The notes under the pieces: model-generated
The model's database searches: none
Told to the model about the DNA's origin: nothing
Seen by the model: the letters and a program-made list of their open reading frames with translations, nothing else
Source: Propionibacteriaceae bacterium
GTDB taxonomy: Bacteria > Actinomycetota > Actinomycetes > Propionibacteriales > Propionibacteriaceae
DNA: 10,125 nt
NCBI GenBank assembly: GCA_025923975.1
Contig: JAICEV010000097.1
Coordinates: 1 to 10,125 of the forward strand
Direction of reading: 5' to 3'
Translations under genes and position numbers: made by a program
Shown: piece by piece, positions 1 to 6,917 of the stretch
How the letters are laid out: each line of letters opens with the position of its first letter
Position numbering within the stretch: position 1 is the first letter of the stretch

Positions 1-807
1 AATGGTGGCGGTGTCGAACGGCAGAGTGAACCCGACCGAGTACGACATCCGCTGCCCGGTAAGCCACTCCAGGAACCCGTGGGTGCCGCCAGCGGCGTCG
101 CAGCGGACCAGCACCGCCCTTCCGGGCCGAGTCCCGGACCGGTGACTGGGCAGCTGTTTCAGCGCCTGACGGGTGACGGCGATGTGGTCGGTGACGGTGT
201 TGGAGCCGGCGTTGCCGGGCCGCAGCATGATCTGCAACGGCTCACCAGTGCCGGTCTCGCCGTGATCGACAAACGCACACAGCGGGTGGAAGCCATAGCC
301 GCGTTTGTAGGTCGGCCGGGCCGATTCCTTGTCGCTGTAGGAGGTGACCAGCGTCGCATCGAGGTCGATGATCACCGGACGGCTGGTGTCAGCGCGATGA
401 TCGGGGGCGTGTTCCCCGGCCAACTGCCACACGCGGCGGCGAGCGTGCGCTCGGGCGGCATCGACTGCGGCCAGCACCCTCGGTAGGTCAGTGGCCAGCG
501 CCGTGATCGTGCGGGACACGGTCGGGTCGGACGCAACGTGGCCGTACACACCGGGCTCGGACCGCAGCACACCGACGTCAGCCAGGCAGTCCCCGCCCAC
601 GGCCAACGACACCGCGAGATCGCAGATGATCTTCGCCGGATCGTGGATGGCGGTCGGCTTCCGCCACCGGGCGAGCCCAGCGGATAAGCCTTGGTCCAGA
701 CCCGAGCGGCGCAAGGCTTCTACCAGCAGCACACCACCGGCCTGGCCCAGTGCCGACGTCCTACTCGTGTCGACCCGGACCCCCGGATATAACCCGATAC
801 TCTTCAC
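1..807 (-). CDS. IS1380-family DDE transposase, N-terminal 269 residues (3' end beyond window)
   Basis: This cut-and-paste transposase would move its own element. The frame is uninterrupted from a GTG start at 807-805 to the window edge. The protein begins MKSIGLYPGVRVDTS, a typical start for actinobacterial IS1380 transposases. The segment VIIDLDATLV (about residues 145-154) carries the first acidic catalytic position (D148 or D150), and VRCDAAGGTHGFLEWL carries the second (D237). The third acidic residue must lie in the missing C-terminal part, since the family is about 450-470 residues long. A GGAG ribosome binding site (minus strand, 821-818) sits just upstream of the GTG, within an inverted repeat described separately. 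No frameshift or stop is seen, so this copy may be intact. Plus-strand ORFs across it are shadows. Confidence 0.93.
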   Translation of the reverse strand, partial: MKSIGLYPGVRVDTSRTSALGQAGGVLLVEALRRSGLDQGLSAGLARWRKPTAIHDPAKIICDLAVSLAVGGDCLADVGVLRSEPGVYGHVASDPTVSRTITALATDLPRVLAAVDAARAHARRRVWQLAGEHAPDHRADTSRPVIIDLDATLVTSYSDKESARPTYKRGYGFHPLCAFVDHGETGTGEPLQIMLRPGNAGSNTVTDHIAVTRQALKQLPSHRSGTRPGRAVLVRCDAAGGTHGFLEWLTGQRMSYSVGFTLPFDTATI

Positions 808-808
808 C

Positions 809-882
809 TGAAAGGTGCTCCTTCGACCGGTTGGACATGTCCCGTAGCAAGACACATCCTCCCTGGCCAGGAGCACCTTTCA
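809..882 (-). promoter_or_regulatory. Transposase leader: 14-bp inverted repeat that can sequester the RBS
   Basis: TGAAAGGTGCTCCT at 809-822 is matched perfectly, in inverted orientation, by AGGAGCACCTTTCA at 869-882, with 46 nt between. In the transposase mRNA the downstream arm contains the GGAG ribosome binding site and ends 1 nt before the GTG start. A transcript that includes both arms could therefore fold the RBS into a 14-bp stem. The loop holds a perfect palindrome, GGACATGTCC (833-842). The repeat is seen directly; the attenuation role is inferred by analogy with IS10 and IS50. Confidence 0.6.
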
Positions 883-912
883 CATGATCAACACTCTCTC
901 ACGCCACCAACA

Positions 913-931
913 CATGAAAGCATCGGGCTAG
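913..931. repeat. Probable IS1380 terminal inverted repeat (outer end)
   Basis: Read on the minus strand from 931, the sequence is CTAGCCCGATGCTTTCATG. It lies about 105 bp upstream of the transposase start, where the left end of such elements is expected. The match is from memory of IS1380-type ends; the partner repeat is not in the window, so the call rests on position and resemblance only. Confidence 0.45.
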
Positions 932-1047
932 TGATCGCCCAACGCACACGACGCGACTTAGGTGACTGAGACGCGCACCGCTCGTCAACGAGGAAGAACA
1001 CGCCGCAGCAACGGCGACAACCAAACATCTGGGTGTCTACGGGAGAA

Positions 1048-1094
1048 GTCCGCTGTCCCGCAGCGGACGAAGCCCCAGGTCCGGGACCCGGGGC
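1048..1094. repeat. Two adjacent strong inverted repeats
   Basis: GTCCGCTG (1048-1055) and CAGCGGAC (1061-1068) form a perfect 8-bp stem with a 5-nt loop. Three bases later, 1072-1094 is an imperfect palindrome centred on 1083, GCCCC-A-GGTCC-G-GGACC-C-GGGGC, with 10 of 11 arm pairs matched. Neither is followed by a T-run. They could be a terminator pair, a REP-like element or a recombination site; the sequence does not say which. Confidence 0.6.
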
Positions 1095-1166
1095 CAGTCG
1101 CTGACGTGCGCGAGGAGGGATTTGAACCGGGCGCGACCCACGCTCGTCATGCCTGAATTGGCAAGT

Positions 1167-1223
1167 TGGAGCGTGAGATGAGCTCCCGTTGACTCCCGTC
1201 TCATCCAGTTGGAGCGTGGCATG
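1167..1223 (+). repeat. Direct repeat of a 14-bp motif, TGGAGCGTG[A/G][G/C]ATG (two of three copies)
   Basis: Copies lie at 1167-1180 and 1210-1223, both preceded by AGT. A third lies at 3107-3120, just before the cyclase. The repeat is seen directly; its role is unknown. Confidence 0.55.
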
Positions 1224-1241
1224 TGCCACACGTTGTGGCAC
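1223..1241. repeat. Inverted repeat GTGCCAC-N5-GTGGCAC
   Basis: A perfect 7-bp inverted repeat (1223-1229 and 1235-1241) with loop ACGTT directly abuts the second copy of the TGGAGCGTG motif. It could be an operator or a hairpin. No adjacent gene is identified. Confidence 0.4.
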
Positions 1242-1453
1242 CGTCTCGATCTTGACTTCATGTCCGACTAATCGAACACCGGACGCCTGTCAGCCTACAC
1301 AGGTGGTCGATGCTTGTCGGTTCATCCTTGAGCGCTGGGCGGAGCCCGCTGACCTCCTCGTTTCGAAGTTGTCCTCTGCTGGGATGAGCTCGATACCCCA
1401 CGTGAATCGGCTGATGAACCGGCCGTAGACGACGCAGGTTGAAAGACGGGGGT

Positions 1454-1475
1454 GGGTGCACACGGGAGTGCACCC
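1454..1475. repeat. Inverted repeat GGGTGCAC-N6-GTGCACCC
   Basis: A perfect 8-bp stem (1454-1461 and 1468-1475) encloses ACGGGA. No T-tract follows, so a classical intrinsic terminator is not supported. The surrounding sequence has no recognised gene. Confidence 0.4.
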
Positions 1476-1986
1476 GGTGAGTGTCTGCTGACTTGTTCCG
1501 CGCTAGCGCAGCTAATCGCAAGTGTCGCGACTGGGGATGGGCTAAGACTGGTGGGTCCCGCCCGCCGATCGTGATCGTGCTCGACGGGCGGCGTCAACAT
1601 CGGCTGGCGCCCGGTATGGCTCCCCGCTCACATGCCCCTCGACCATCGCGGCCAACTTAATCGGTGTACCGGCTGACGGTGCTGAGGCAGAATCTGCCGG
1701 GTGCTCATTCCCCGAGCGTCGATTTGGAGGTAGGCGGCGAGTCGCTCAAGGCCTATCCGATCCATCGGACTCGACAACATGGGCGATACTTTCGCCTCCC
1801 GCATTGTGTAAGTCTCTTCGAGCCAGCGTTCGAGCGGCTGCTGCAGATGTCCCGGAACGCCTTCGTACGGTCCTTTGGGGGCGACGCGCCCTTGACGAGG
1901 CGGGCCTAGGCCCGTGGTCACTGATGCCCTCCTTGGCTCCGTAGTGACACAAACGGTCACGTAGCGTACGCGCCGTCGGTGACAAC

Positions 1987-2612
1987 GTGGCCGTACCATT
2001 ATTCACCGTGGTGAGCGTGTTGTCGCTGGGCTACGGAGCCTTTCTCGCCTCCGTTTACCATCAGCCGCAACCAGATGAAGTGGGTGCCATCATCCTCGCG
2101 AAGGCCGCCGCCGACAGATACGAAGCCGAACGCGAAGGCTCCTGCGCGCTGTACGAGTTTGAACAGATCGGCGCCACGTACTGGTTCGACTTCGCGAGTT
2201 CCGCGGCTTTGGCTCACGAGGACCGGACAATCGCGGCTTGGGCGGTAACTCCGACGGAGATCCGCCGTCGAGATTCCACTTATCAGCGTGGCTTTCCAAT
2301 GACTCCTGATCATGAATCACCCGTAGACCGAGTACACCTAATTCCGCACCTATCAGGCGGTGAGTTCGGGCCGAACATTTTCGGCAGGACAGAGCGCTCA
2401 ATCGTGGATGGTCTGAGCAAGGAAGGCGATATCGCGCCCTCGAGGGCGCGGCCGCAGGAACGCCTGGGGCGCTGTACTTCGGCCATTTGCTGTACGCCGA
2501 TGACACCGCCTACCCCGAACGGGTCGAGATCGCCGTTCTCGTGCCCGGTGGAACCTTGAGTGTTCAGCAGTTCGACAACCGACCCGATGAACACTTGGCT
2601 TCAGTGCCGTAG
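1987..2612 (+). pseudogene. DRGH-type non-specific DNA/RNA endonuclease, one frame break
   Basis: The first frame (GTG at 1987) encodes a hydrophobic N-terminus, VPLFTVVSVLSLGYGAFLAS, that could be a signal or anchor. It then runs to DRVHLIPHLSGGEFGPNIF. At 2383-2384 similarity moves to the next frame, which continues QDRALNRGWSEQGRRYRALE and GALYFGHLLYADDTAYPERV, ending at TAG 2610-2612. Joined, the pattern DRxH-xxP...N-I-x-x-QxxxLNRGW...LE is that of beta-beta-alpha metal (NucA/EndoG-like) nucleases. The His in DRVH would be the general base and the Asn in LNRG the metal ligand; the usual Gly of DRGH is Val. Two bases sit where a third is needed, fitting a one-base deletion. Upstream neighbours give no toxin or immunity partner. 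Start codon and N-terminal extent are uncertain, and a sequencing error remains possible. Confidence 0.62.
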
Positions 2613-3217
2613 AGCCCCCGTACGCTTCGTCGGGGTGGTGAAGAAACAGCCTGCGTCGCCACAGTCGACGAGCGGTGCTGGCCGGCAGCGAACCTGCAGC
2701 AGCAAACCGCAGCAACAAGCGCCTGGCCTGGCGATTCCGGATGCGCCTCTTCGTGGCTCGCCATGCAGAAACGACGCTCAACGAGGCTGGCTCCGCCACT
2801 TTGCAAGAAGGAGGCCTTGGAGCAGCATTTACTTGCGAGCGTTCCGCTCCACGAGAGTGTCGTTAGATGTCGTTGATATCTCCAGTATCAAGATCAACGA
2901 GGCCAAGCCGCGGCGACTGAGTGTGACGATGGAACGGCTTCGAAGCACCCAAGTCGGCGGCATAGGCATGCGTCCATCGGTGGCGAGAGGCTCGGTGCCA
3001 ACATCAGCAACCTGAATCGGATTAATCCAGCCTGCAAACCGTAGAGCCGGGAGATCAGATCTGGATGGCTCCGGGACGGCATTTTGGCTGGTTGGCACCG
3101 TCATAATGGAGCGTGGGATGCTCCGCGGCATCAAGGCTCGGGCCGACCTGTCGGCGGCCACATTCGAGGCGGCACTCGGCCGTGGAAGGCAACGCCGGCC
3201 GGAACTACCATGCCAGA
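2613..3217. other. 600-bp stretch without an intact recognised gene
   Basis: ORFs on both strands overlap here without recognisable families. The plus strand has a possible histidine phosphatase remnant at 2741. A minus-strand ORF at 2829-3260 has no recognisable motif and is probably chance. CATAAT at 3102-3107 resembles a -10 box just before the cyclase locus, but no good -35 is spaced for it. The third copy of the TGGAGCGTG motif is at 3107-3120. Confidence 0.5.
2741..2866 (+). pseudogene. Possible N-terminal remnant of a histidine phosphatase (RHG family)
   Basis: From an ATG at 2741 the frame reads MRLFVARHAETTLNEAG. This matches the usual N-terminus of phosphoglycerate-mutase-like histidine phosphatases, where the His of RH is the phospho-acceptor. 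After about 17 residues the resemblance stops, and the frame closes at 2866 after about 41 codons, against roughly 200 for a full enzyme. I found no continuation in the other plus-strand frames. A match this short may be chance; position at a start codon is the main support. There is no clear ribosome binding site. Confidence 0.3.
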
Positions 3218-4849
3218 GTGGAGCCCGCATCCAGGGTTGGGGAACGCCGACCAGTGACAACGCTGTTCGCAGACGTCGTTGGCTCGACCGGCCTTGCGGA
3301 GACCATGGATCCCGAGGAGTGGGCCGAGCTCATCGGTGACGCCACGACCACGATGGGAAAGGTCGTCGACCGGTACGGAGGCCGAGTGAGCCAAGTGCTC
3401 GGCGACGGCATCCTAGCGTTCTTCGGCGTACCCGTGGCACATGAGGATGATCCGCAGCGAGCCGTACGCGCGGGCCTCGACCTAATCCGTGAGATGCGTA
3501 CGTACGCAACCTCGCCACAGCATCCAGACGGAAGCCTGCAGGTTCGGGTCGGCCTAAACACCGGGTCCGTCGTCACTCGCGATGTCAGCCTCGGGGGATC
3601 ATCGAGTGACTACACCGCCTTAGGTGACGCGGTCAACGTGGCGGCGCGGCTGCAGGCCGAGGCCGCGCCGAACACGGTCCTGATCGGACCGACAACCTAC
3701 GCATTCGTAAGCCATTCGGTGAACGCCACACCACGTGGCCCGTTGCTGCTGAAGGGCAAAGCGACCCCCATCCAGGCGTACGAGGTGACAACGTGGATCG
3801 GAGGGCAGCTGCGGCCGTCCGGCGTCCCGGGTCTGAGCAGCCCAATGGTGGGGCGCGACGCCGAGCTCAGCCGGCTCTCCCGCGCACTGCGCGCCGTCCG
3901 AGCGGGACGCGGCCGGGTGGCGGTCCTCCTTGGCGAGCCTGGAATCGGTAAGTCCCGGCTGACCGCGGAGTTGCGTCGTCACGCTACCGATCCACCGGTG
4001 CAGTGGTTAGAGACCGGGTGCGTCTCGTACGGGCAGGAGGTGCCGTACGCGCTGGCGCTTGGCATTGTCCGGGCCGTACTGGGCCTCAGCGATGAGGAGA
4101 TGGATCCCGCTGCGACTCGGGATCGGCTCATGACGGCTCTGGGGTCGGCCGCATCCCATGTCGGGCCGCAGATGGCCCAGCTGCTGTCGCTCGATCTTGA
4201 ACCTTGGGAGCACGAGGAGGTCATCGGTCTCGCTCCCGACGCGTTGCGTACGGGGTATATCGAAGGGATCGGAGCGCTTCTTCGATCAACCGTGCGAGAA
4301 CCAACGGTGTTGGTCTGTGAGGACGTGCACTGGGCCGACGAGGCGTCCGTCGACCTGCTCGCGCCACTGCTGCGACTCGTGCACGAGCTGCCCATACTGG
4401 TGATGCTGTTGTCTCGTCCCGAGCGCGATGTTCCTGGCTGGCGGCTGATTGGCGCCACGCGAGACGAGTTCGGCGACGCTCTCGTAGAGCTGCGCCTCGC
4501 CGGGCTCCCCGAGGACCAGAGCCGAACGTTGGTCGGCAACCTGCTCGTGATCGAGTCATTACCATCCGCCACACGCGAGTACATCCTGGCGCGATCAGAG
4601 GGCAATCCGCTATTCGTGGAAGAAGTCATCCGGATGCTCATCGACCGTGGGCTCATCCGCCGCGACGGCGAGCGGTGGATAGCCACCGAGGAGGTGGCGG
4701 ATGTGGACATTCCAGATACGATCCACGGACTGCTCCTCGCACGGATCGACCGACTGCCACCGGAAATCCGCCGCACACTGCGCGTCGCGTCGGTGATCGG
4801 GCGACAATTCCCCGCAACCGTTTTGGCTGACGTAGTGAGCGGATCGTGA
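3218..4849 (+). CDS. Class III adenylate/guanylate cyclase domain fused to AAA ATPase (N-terminal half of split protein)
   Basis: The protein probably makes a cyclic nucleotide under control of an STAND-like ATPase module. From the GTG at 3218, the cyclase domain spans about residues 10-195. Metal ligands are D19 (LFADVVGST) and D63 (VLGDGILAFFG), and the transition-state Asn/Arg pair is N140/R144 (NVAARLQ). The position that is often the purine-selecting Lys before GDG is Gln (SQVLGDG), so ATP versus GTP use is not predictable. An ATPase domain follows, with Walker A GEPGIGKS (239-246) and Walker B LVCEDVHWAD (D369). The frame stays open to GTG 3113, but family similarity starts at ERRPVTTLFADVVGST, so 3218 (or 3182) is preferred; no start has a good RBS. 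It stops at TGA 4847-4849, overlapping the next ORF, just where relatives run on into a TPR region. Confidence 0.88.
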   Translation: MEPASRVGERRPVTTLFADVVGSTGLAETMDPEEWAELIGDATTTMGKVVDRYGGRVSQVLGDGILAFFGVPVAHEDDPQRAVRAGLDLIREMRTYATSPQHPDGSLQVRVGLNTGSVVTRDVSLGGSSSDYTALGDAVNVAARLQAEAAPNTVLIGPTTYAFVSHSVNATPRGPLLLKGKATPIQAYEVTTWIGGQLRPSGVPGLSSPMVGRDAELSRLSRALRAVRAGRGRVAVLLGEPGIGKSRLTAELRRHATDPPVQWLETGCVSYGQEVPYALALGIVRAVLGLSDEEMDPAATRDRLMTALGSAASHVGPQMAQLLSLDLEPWEHEEVIGLAPDALRTGYIEGIGALLRSTVREPTVLVCEDVHWADEASVDLLAPLLRLVHELPILVMLLSRPERDVPGWRLIGATRDEFGDALVELRLAGLPEDQSRTLVGNLLVIESLPSATREYILARSEGNPLFVEEVIRMLIDRGLIRRDGERWIATEEVADVDIPDTIHGLLLARIDRLPPEIRRTLRVASVIGRQFPATVLADVVSGS

Positions 4850-6375
4850 CCAGCGACGCCATTGAGACTCAGCTCGACCTACTGGAGAGCGTCGGCCTCG
4901 TCGAGCTCTACCAGACCGACCCGGAACTGGAATATCTCTTCCGTCATGTGCTCATTCAGGAGGCCGCGTACGCCTCCATGGTGCGCTACGAGCGTCGCCG
5001 ACTGCACCACCTCGTTGGTGAGGTCCTAGAGCGCAGATACGACGCAGGGCAGCGCGAGTTGGCGGCGGTGCTCGCGTTGCATTTCGAGCAGGCAGGCGAT
5101 CAGGACCGGGCGTTCGACTACTTGGTGGCCGCAGCCGAGTATGCGCTGGAGCGGTTCGCCAACCGCGAGGCCATGGGCTTCTTGGACCGAGCCGCCGCGC
5201 TGCTCCCAGAGGGCCCCACCGATCCAGAAACGATGCATCGACGGGCATCTGTTTACATGCGACTGGCCGAAGCGGGCGAGAACCGCATGTCACTCGAAAA
5301 GACCCTCGCGCTGCTCGACAAGGTTCGGGTCGACGCTGAGGCTCTGAGCGATAACGCATTGCTGGCTCGCATGCACCTGGCCAATGGGTTGGAGCGCATC
5401 CTGCGCGGGGAACAGATCCGGTCGAGCGAGCCTTTGCGCACGGCGCTGGAGAAGAGCGAGGAGTACGCGGAGCGAACCGGCAACGCCACGTTGGCTGCCA
5501 TGCCGCGGGCGCTCTTGGGTGAGGCGCTTTATTACAACGCGGATTATGGCGAAGCCGTCCGGCTGCTCGAGGATACGATCCCGGTCGTCGAGGCTGTTGG
5601 GCGACTCGATCGAGCATCACATTATGCAGGCGGCCTCGCGCTGTCGCACGCCCATCTCGGCCATTTCGATCGGGCCCACCACTGGCTATCGAAGGCGATC
5701 GACTTCGGTGATCGCAGTCGGGATCCGCTTTCCATCGCGGATGCCGAAATCGCCCAGAGCATGATCGCCGCTCTGGAGGGCGACCCGCGTGGCGCGATTG
5801 AGCACGCTGTGCATGCCGCCGACGCGGCGGAAGGCATCGACGAGAAAGCGTGCGCGTTCTACGCGCGCGTGGTCGCAGGCGAGCAACATCTGATGCTTGG
5901 CGAGGCCGCCGACGCCGTGCCGCCGCTGGAGCGGGCCAAGAGGCTGGCCTCTGATGGGGCCATGGTTCCGAGTTTGGCGGCCCGCTGTGACGTGCTGCTC
6001 CGATCGGCGCTCGCTCAGGTGGAGCGACGGCCGCCCGCTTTGGAACCGCACGACCACGCTCTCGCTCTTGCGCATGCCGCGGGAGATCGTTCACTCGAGG
6101 CCAACCTGTTGCGGCAGCGGGCCCGGGACCGGATCCCCGCCGGCGGCTCGGTGGAACTCGCCCTGGCTGACTACGCAGGTAGTGAGGCGGGGTTCGAGGC
6201 ACTCGGGATACGCCCCCTGCTGGCCGAAACCCGCGCGGAGCACGGTCGACTTCTCGCACGAGAGGGGCGGTTGGATGATGCCCGCGATCAGTTGGCGCAG
6301 GCGGCAAACCTCTACGAGGAGATGAGCATGGCGTCGGCAGCAGAGGCGGCACGCAACGCGTTGGCAAACCTGTAG
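4846..6375 (+). CDS. TPR-like C-terminal half of the cyclase/ATPase protein
   Basis: This 509-residue ORF begins by continuing the winged-helix end of the upstream ATPase: ETQLDLLESVGLVEL, then YLFRHVLIQEAAYASM (about residues 30-45), a block typical of the middle of single-chain cyclase-AAA-TPR proteins. The rest is alpha-helical, Ala/Leu/Glu-rich TPR-type repeats, for example DRAFDYLVAAAEYALERFA near 85-105 and later A-G-D/E-x-x-x-A patterns. These are expected to form a sensing or protein-binding scaffold. There is no catalytic motif and no C-terminal LuxR-type helix-turn-helix. GTG 4846 overlaps the upstream stop as GTGA, so translational coupling is possible, but a one-base deletion splitting one gene fits equally well. 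The weak GAGCGG before the GTG does not settle it. Full length of both parts would be about 1,050 residues, normal for the family. Confidence 0.85.
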   Translation: MTSDAIETQLDLLESVGLVELYQTDPELEYLFRHVLIQEAAYASMVRYERRRLHHLVGEVLERRYDAGQRELAAVLALHFEQAGDQDRAFDYLVAAAEYALERFANREAMGFLDRAAALLPEGPTDPETMHRRASVYMRLAEAGENRMSLEKTLALLDKVRVDAEALSDNALLARMHLANGLERILRGEQIRSSEPLRTALEKSEEYAERTGNATLAAMPRALLGEALYYNADYGEAVRLLEDTIPVVEAVGRLDRASHYAGGLALSHAHLGHFDRAHHWLSKAIDFGDRSRDPLSIADAEIAQSMIAALEGDPRGAIEHAVHAADAAEGIDEKACAFYARVVAGEQHLMLGEAADAVPPLERAKRLASDGAMVPSLAARCDVLLRSALAQVERRPPALEPHDHALALAHAAGDRSLEANLLRQRARDRIPAGGSVELALADYAGSEAGFEALGIRPLLAETRAEHGRLLAREGRLDDARDQLAQAANLYEEMSMASAAEAARNALANL

Positions 6376-6381
6376 CCCGCA

Positions 6382-6402
6382 GCCGTCTGGTCAGCTGACG
6401 GC
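6382..6402 (+). terminator. Hairpin just after the TPR gene (possible terminator)
   Basis: GCCGTC (6382-6387) and GACGGC (6397-6402) pair over a 9-nt loop. The palindrome GTCAGCTGAC (6390-6399) overlaps the loop and the right arm. The hairpin starts 7 nt after the stop codon. No T-run follows, so intrinsic termination is only suggested by position. Confidence 0.3.
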
Positions 6403-6651
6403 CGGAACACGGACCGACAGTTCGTGCAACTCCCGAGGCTAGGAACCCCTCTCACATAGATCGAGATTTTCAATTCGAGCTGAGCGGGTCGATCGGTTAT
6501 GGCGCATTGCAAGTTGCGGATGCACACACGCGGGAGCCAGCCGTCTCAGTTCTGGTCTATTTGCCAGATTCTTCAAGATTTACCAGCGCCCGGGCCCGTT
6601 CCGTAAGCATAAATGTGCGCCCGTGGACGATCACAGATGCTGGTTTGCAAA

Positions 6652-6697
6652 GTTGCAAAGTGGGTTGGTTCTTCGCGGGTTCGAAGCCTGCATCCTC
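6652..6697 (+). pseudogene. Degenerate tRNA-Ser-like 3' fragment
   Basis: GTTGCAAAGTGGGTTGG resembles the anticodon arm and start of the long variable arm of actinobacterial tRNA-Ser(GGA), where CTTGGAAAGCGGGTTGG is usual. It is followed by a T-arm that folds: GCGGG (6675-6679), loop TTCGAAG (6680-6686), CCTGC (6687-6691), with one G-T pair. ATCCTC (6692-6697) matches the start of the tRNA-Ser acceptor strand ATCCTCC, then diverges. A tandem TTGCAAAG duplication (6645-6660) overlaps the anticodon region. There is no 5' half. The comparison with tRNA-Ser is from memory. Confidence 0.45.
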
Positions 6698-6867
6698 ACT
6701 ACCGCCGCGTGAGGCTCAACGAGCCTCGCACTACTTGCTCTGTGGCTTTGCGATCAAGAGTCTTCATTCGGGTCACGGCGAATCGAACAGTGACTGGTCG
6801 CGCGCCCATTTCGTGCCCAATATATGCTGTACAATTCCGGTCACTCGTGGCAAATGATGGTCAGCCT

Positions 6868-6888
6868 TTTCCTTTGCATGCAAGGAAA
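6868..6888. repeat. Inverted repeat TTTCCTT-N7-AAGGAAA
   Basis: A perfect 7-bp stem flanks TGCATGC, and the 8-bp palindrome TGCATGCA lies at 6875-6882. It ends 30 bp before the tRNA-Gly fragment, on the side expected to be element DNA. It could be a protein-binding site for recombination, but this is inference from position. Confidence 0.35.
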
Positions 6889-6917
6889 TTGCCTAGCCAG
6901 AGCGTACCGGTTCTCGT

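Larger units (their letters stand above)
1..931 (-). mobile_element. IS1380-family insertion sequence, 5' end (truncated by window edge)
   Basis: A minus-strand transposase of the IS1380 family fills 1-807, and its leader and probable outer end run to about 931. The outer boundary is placed where the minus strand reads CTAGCCCGATGCTTTCATG (913-931), which resembles the CTAGCCCG...TTTCATG ends I associate with actinobacterial IS1380 elements. The other end, the partner inverted repeat and any target duplication lie outside the window, so the boundary is inferred. The transposase part is certain; the exact end is not. Confidence 0.8.
932..1986. other. 1.05-kb stretch without a recognisable intact gene
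   Basis: Several overlapping ORFs exist on both strands but none has a recognisable family. The best candidate for old coding sequence is on the minus strand at about 1640-1910, whose translation contains PYEGVPGHLQQPLERWLEE and LERLAAYLQIDARGMSTRQIL. It reads like real protein but lacks a convincing start, and I cannot assign it to a family. The stretch also holds three hairpins (1048-1094, 1223-1241, 1454-1475) and two copies of a 14-bp motif (1167-1180, 1210-1223). A GGATTTGAACC string near 1120 resembles a tRNA T-loop on the minus strand but does not fold. Confidence 0.6.

Noticed and set aside
79..811. Plus-strand ORFs at 79-486 and 491-811
   Set aside because: They lie antisense to the continuous, recognisable transposase frame and have no family features of their own.
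1110..1135. GGATTTGAACC on the plus strand, the complement of a tRNA T-loop, suggesting a minus-strand tRNA
   Set aside because: The bases flanking the loop do not pair as a T-stem, and no acceptor, D-arm or anticodon arm is present nearby.
932..1986. CRISPR array or regular repeat array
   Set aside because: Only isolated hairpins and a two-copy motif are present, with no regularly spaced repeats or nearby cas genes.
3079..3113. Promoter and leaderless GTG start at 3113 using CATAAT at 3102-3107
   Set aside because: There is no -35 box at proper spacing and family similarity begins about 35 codons later, so it was not annotated as a promoter.
3979..4776. 265-codon minus-strand ORF opposite the cyclase ATPase domain
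   Set aside because: It is Ser/Arg-rich without motifs and is fully explained as a shadow of the Walker-containing plus-strand frame.
4952..6367. 471-codon minus-strand ORF opposite the TPR gene
   Set aside because: Its Arg/Pro/Ala-rich composition is typical of the antisense of GC-rich coding DNA, while the plus strand encodes clear family sequence.
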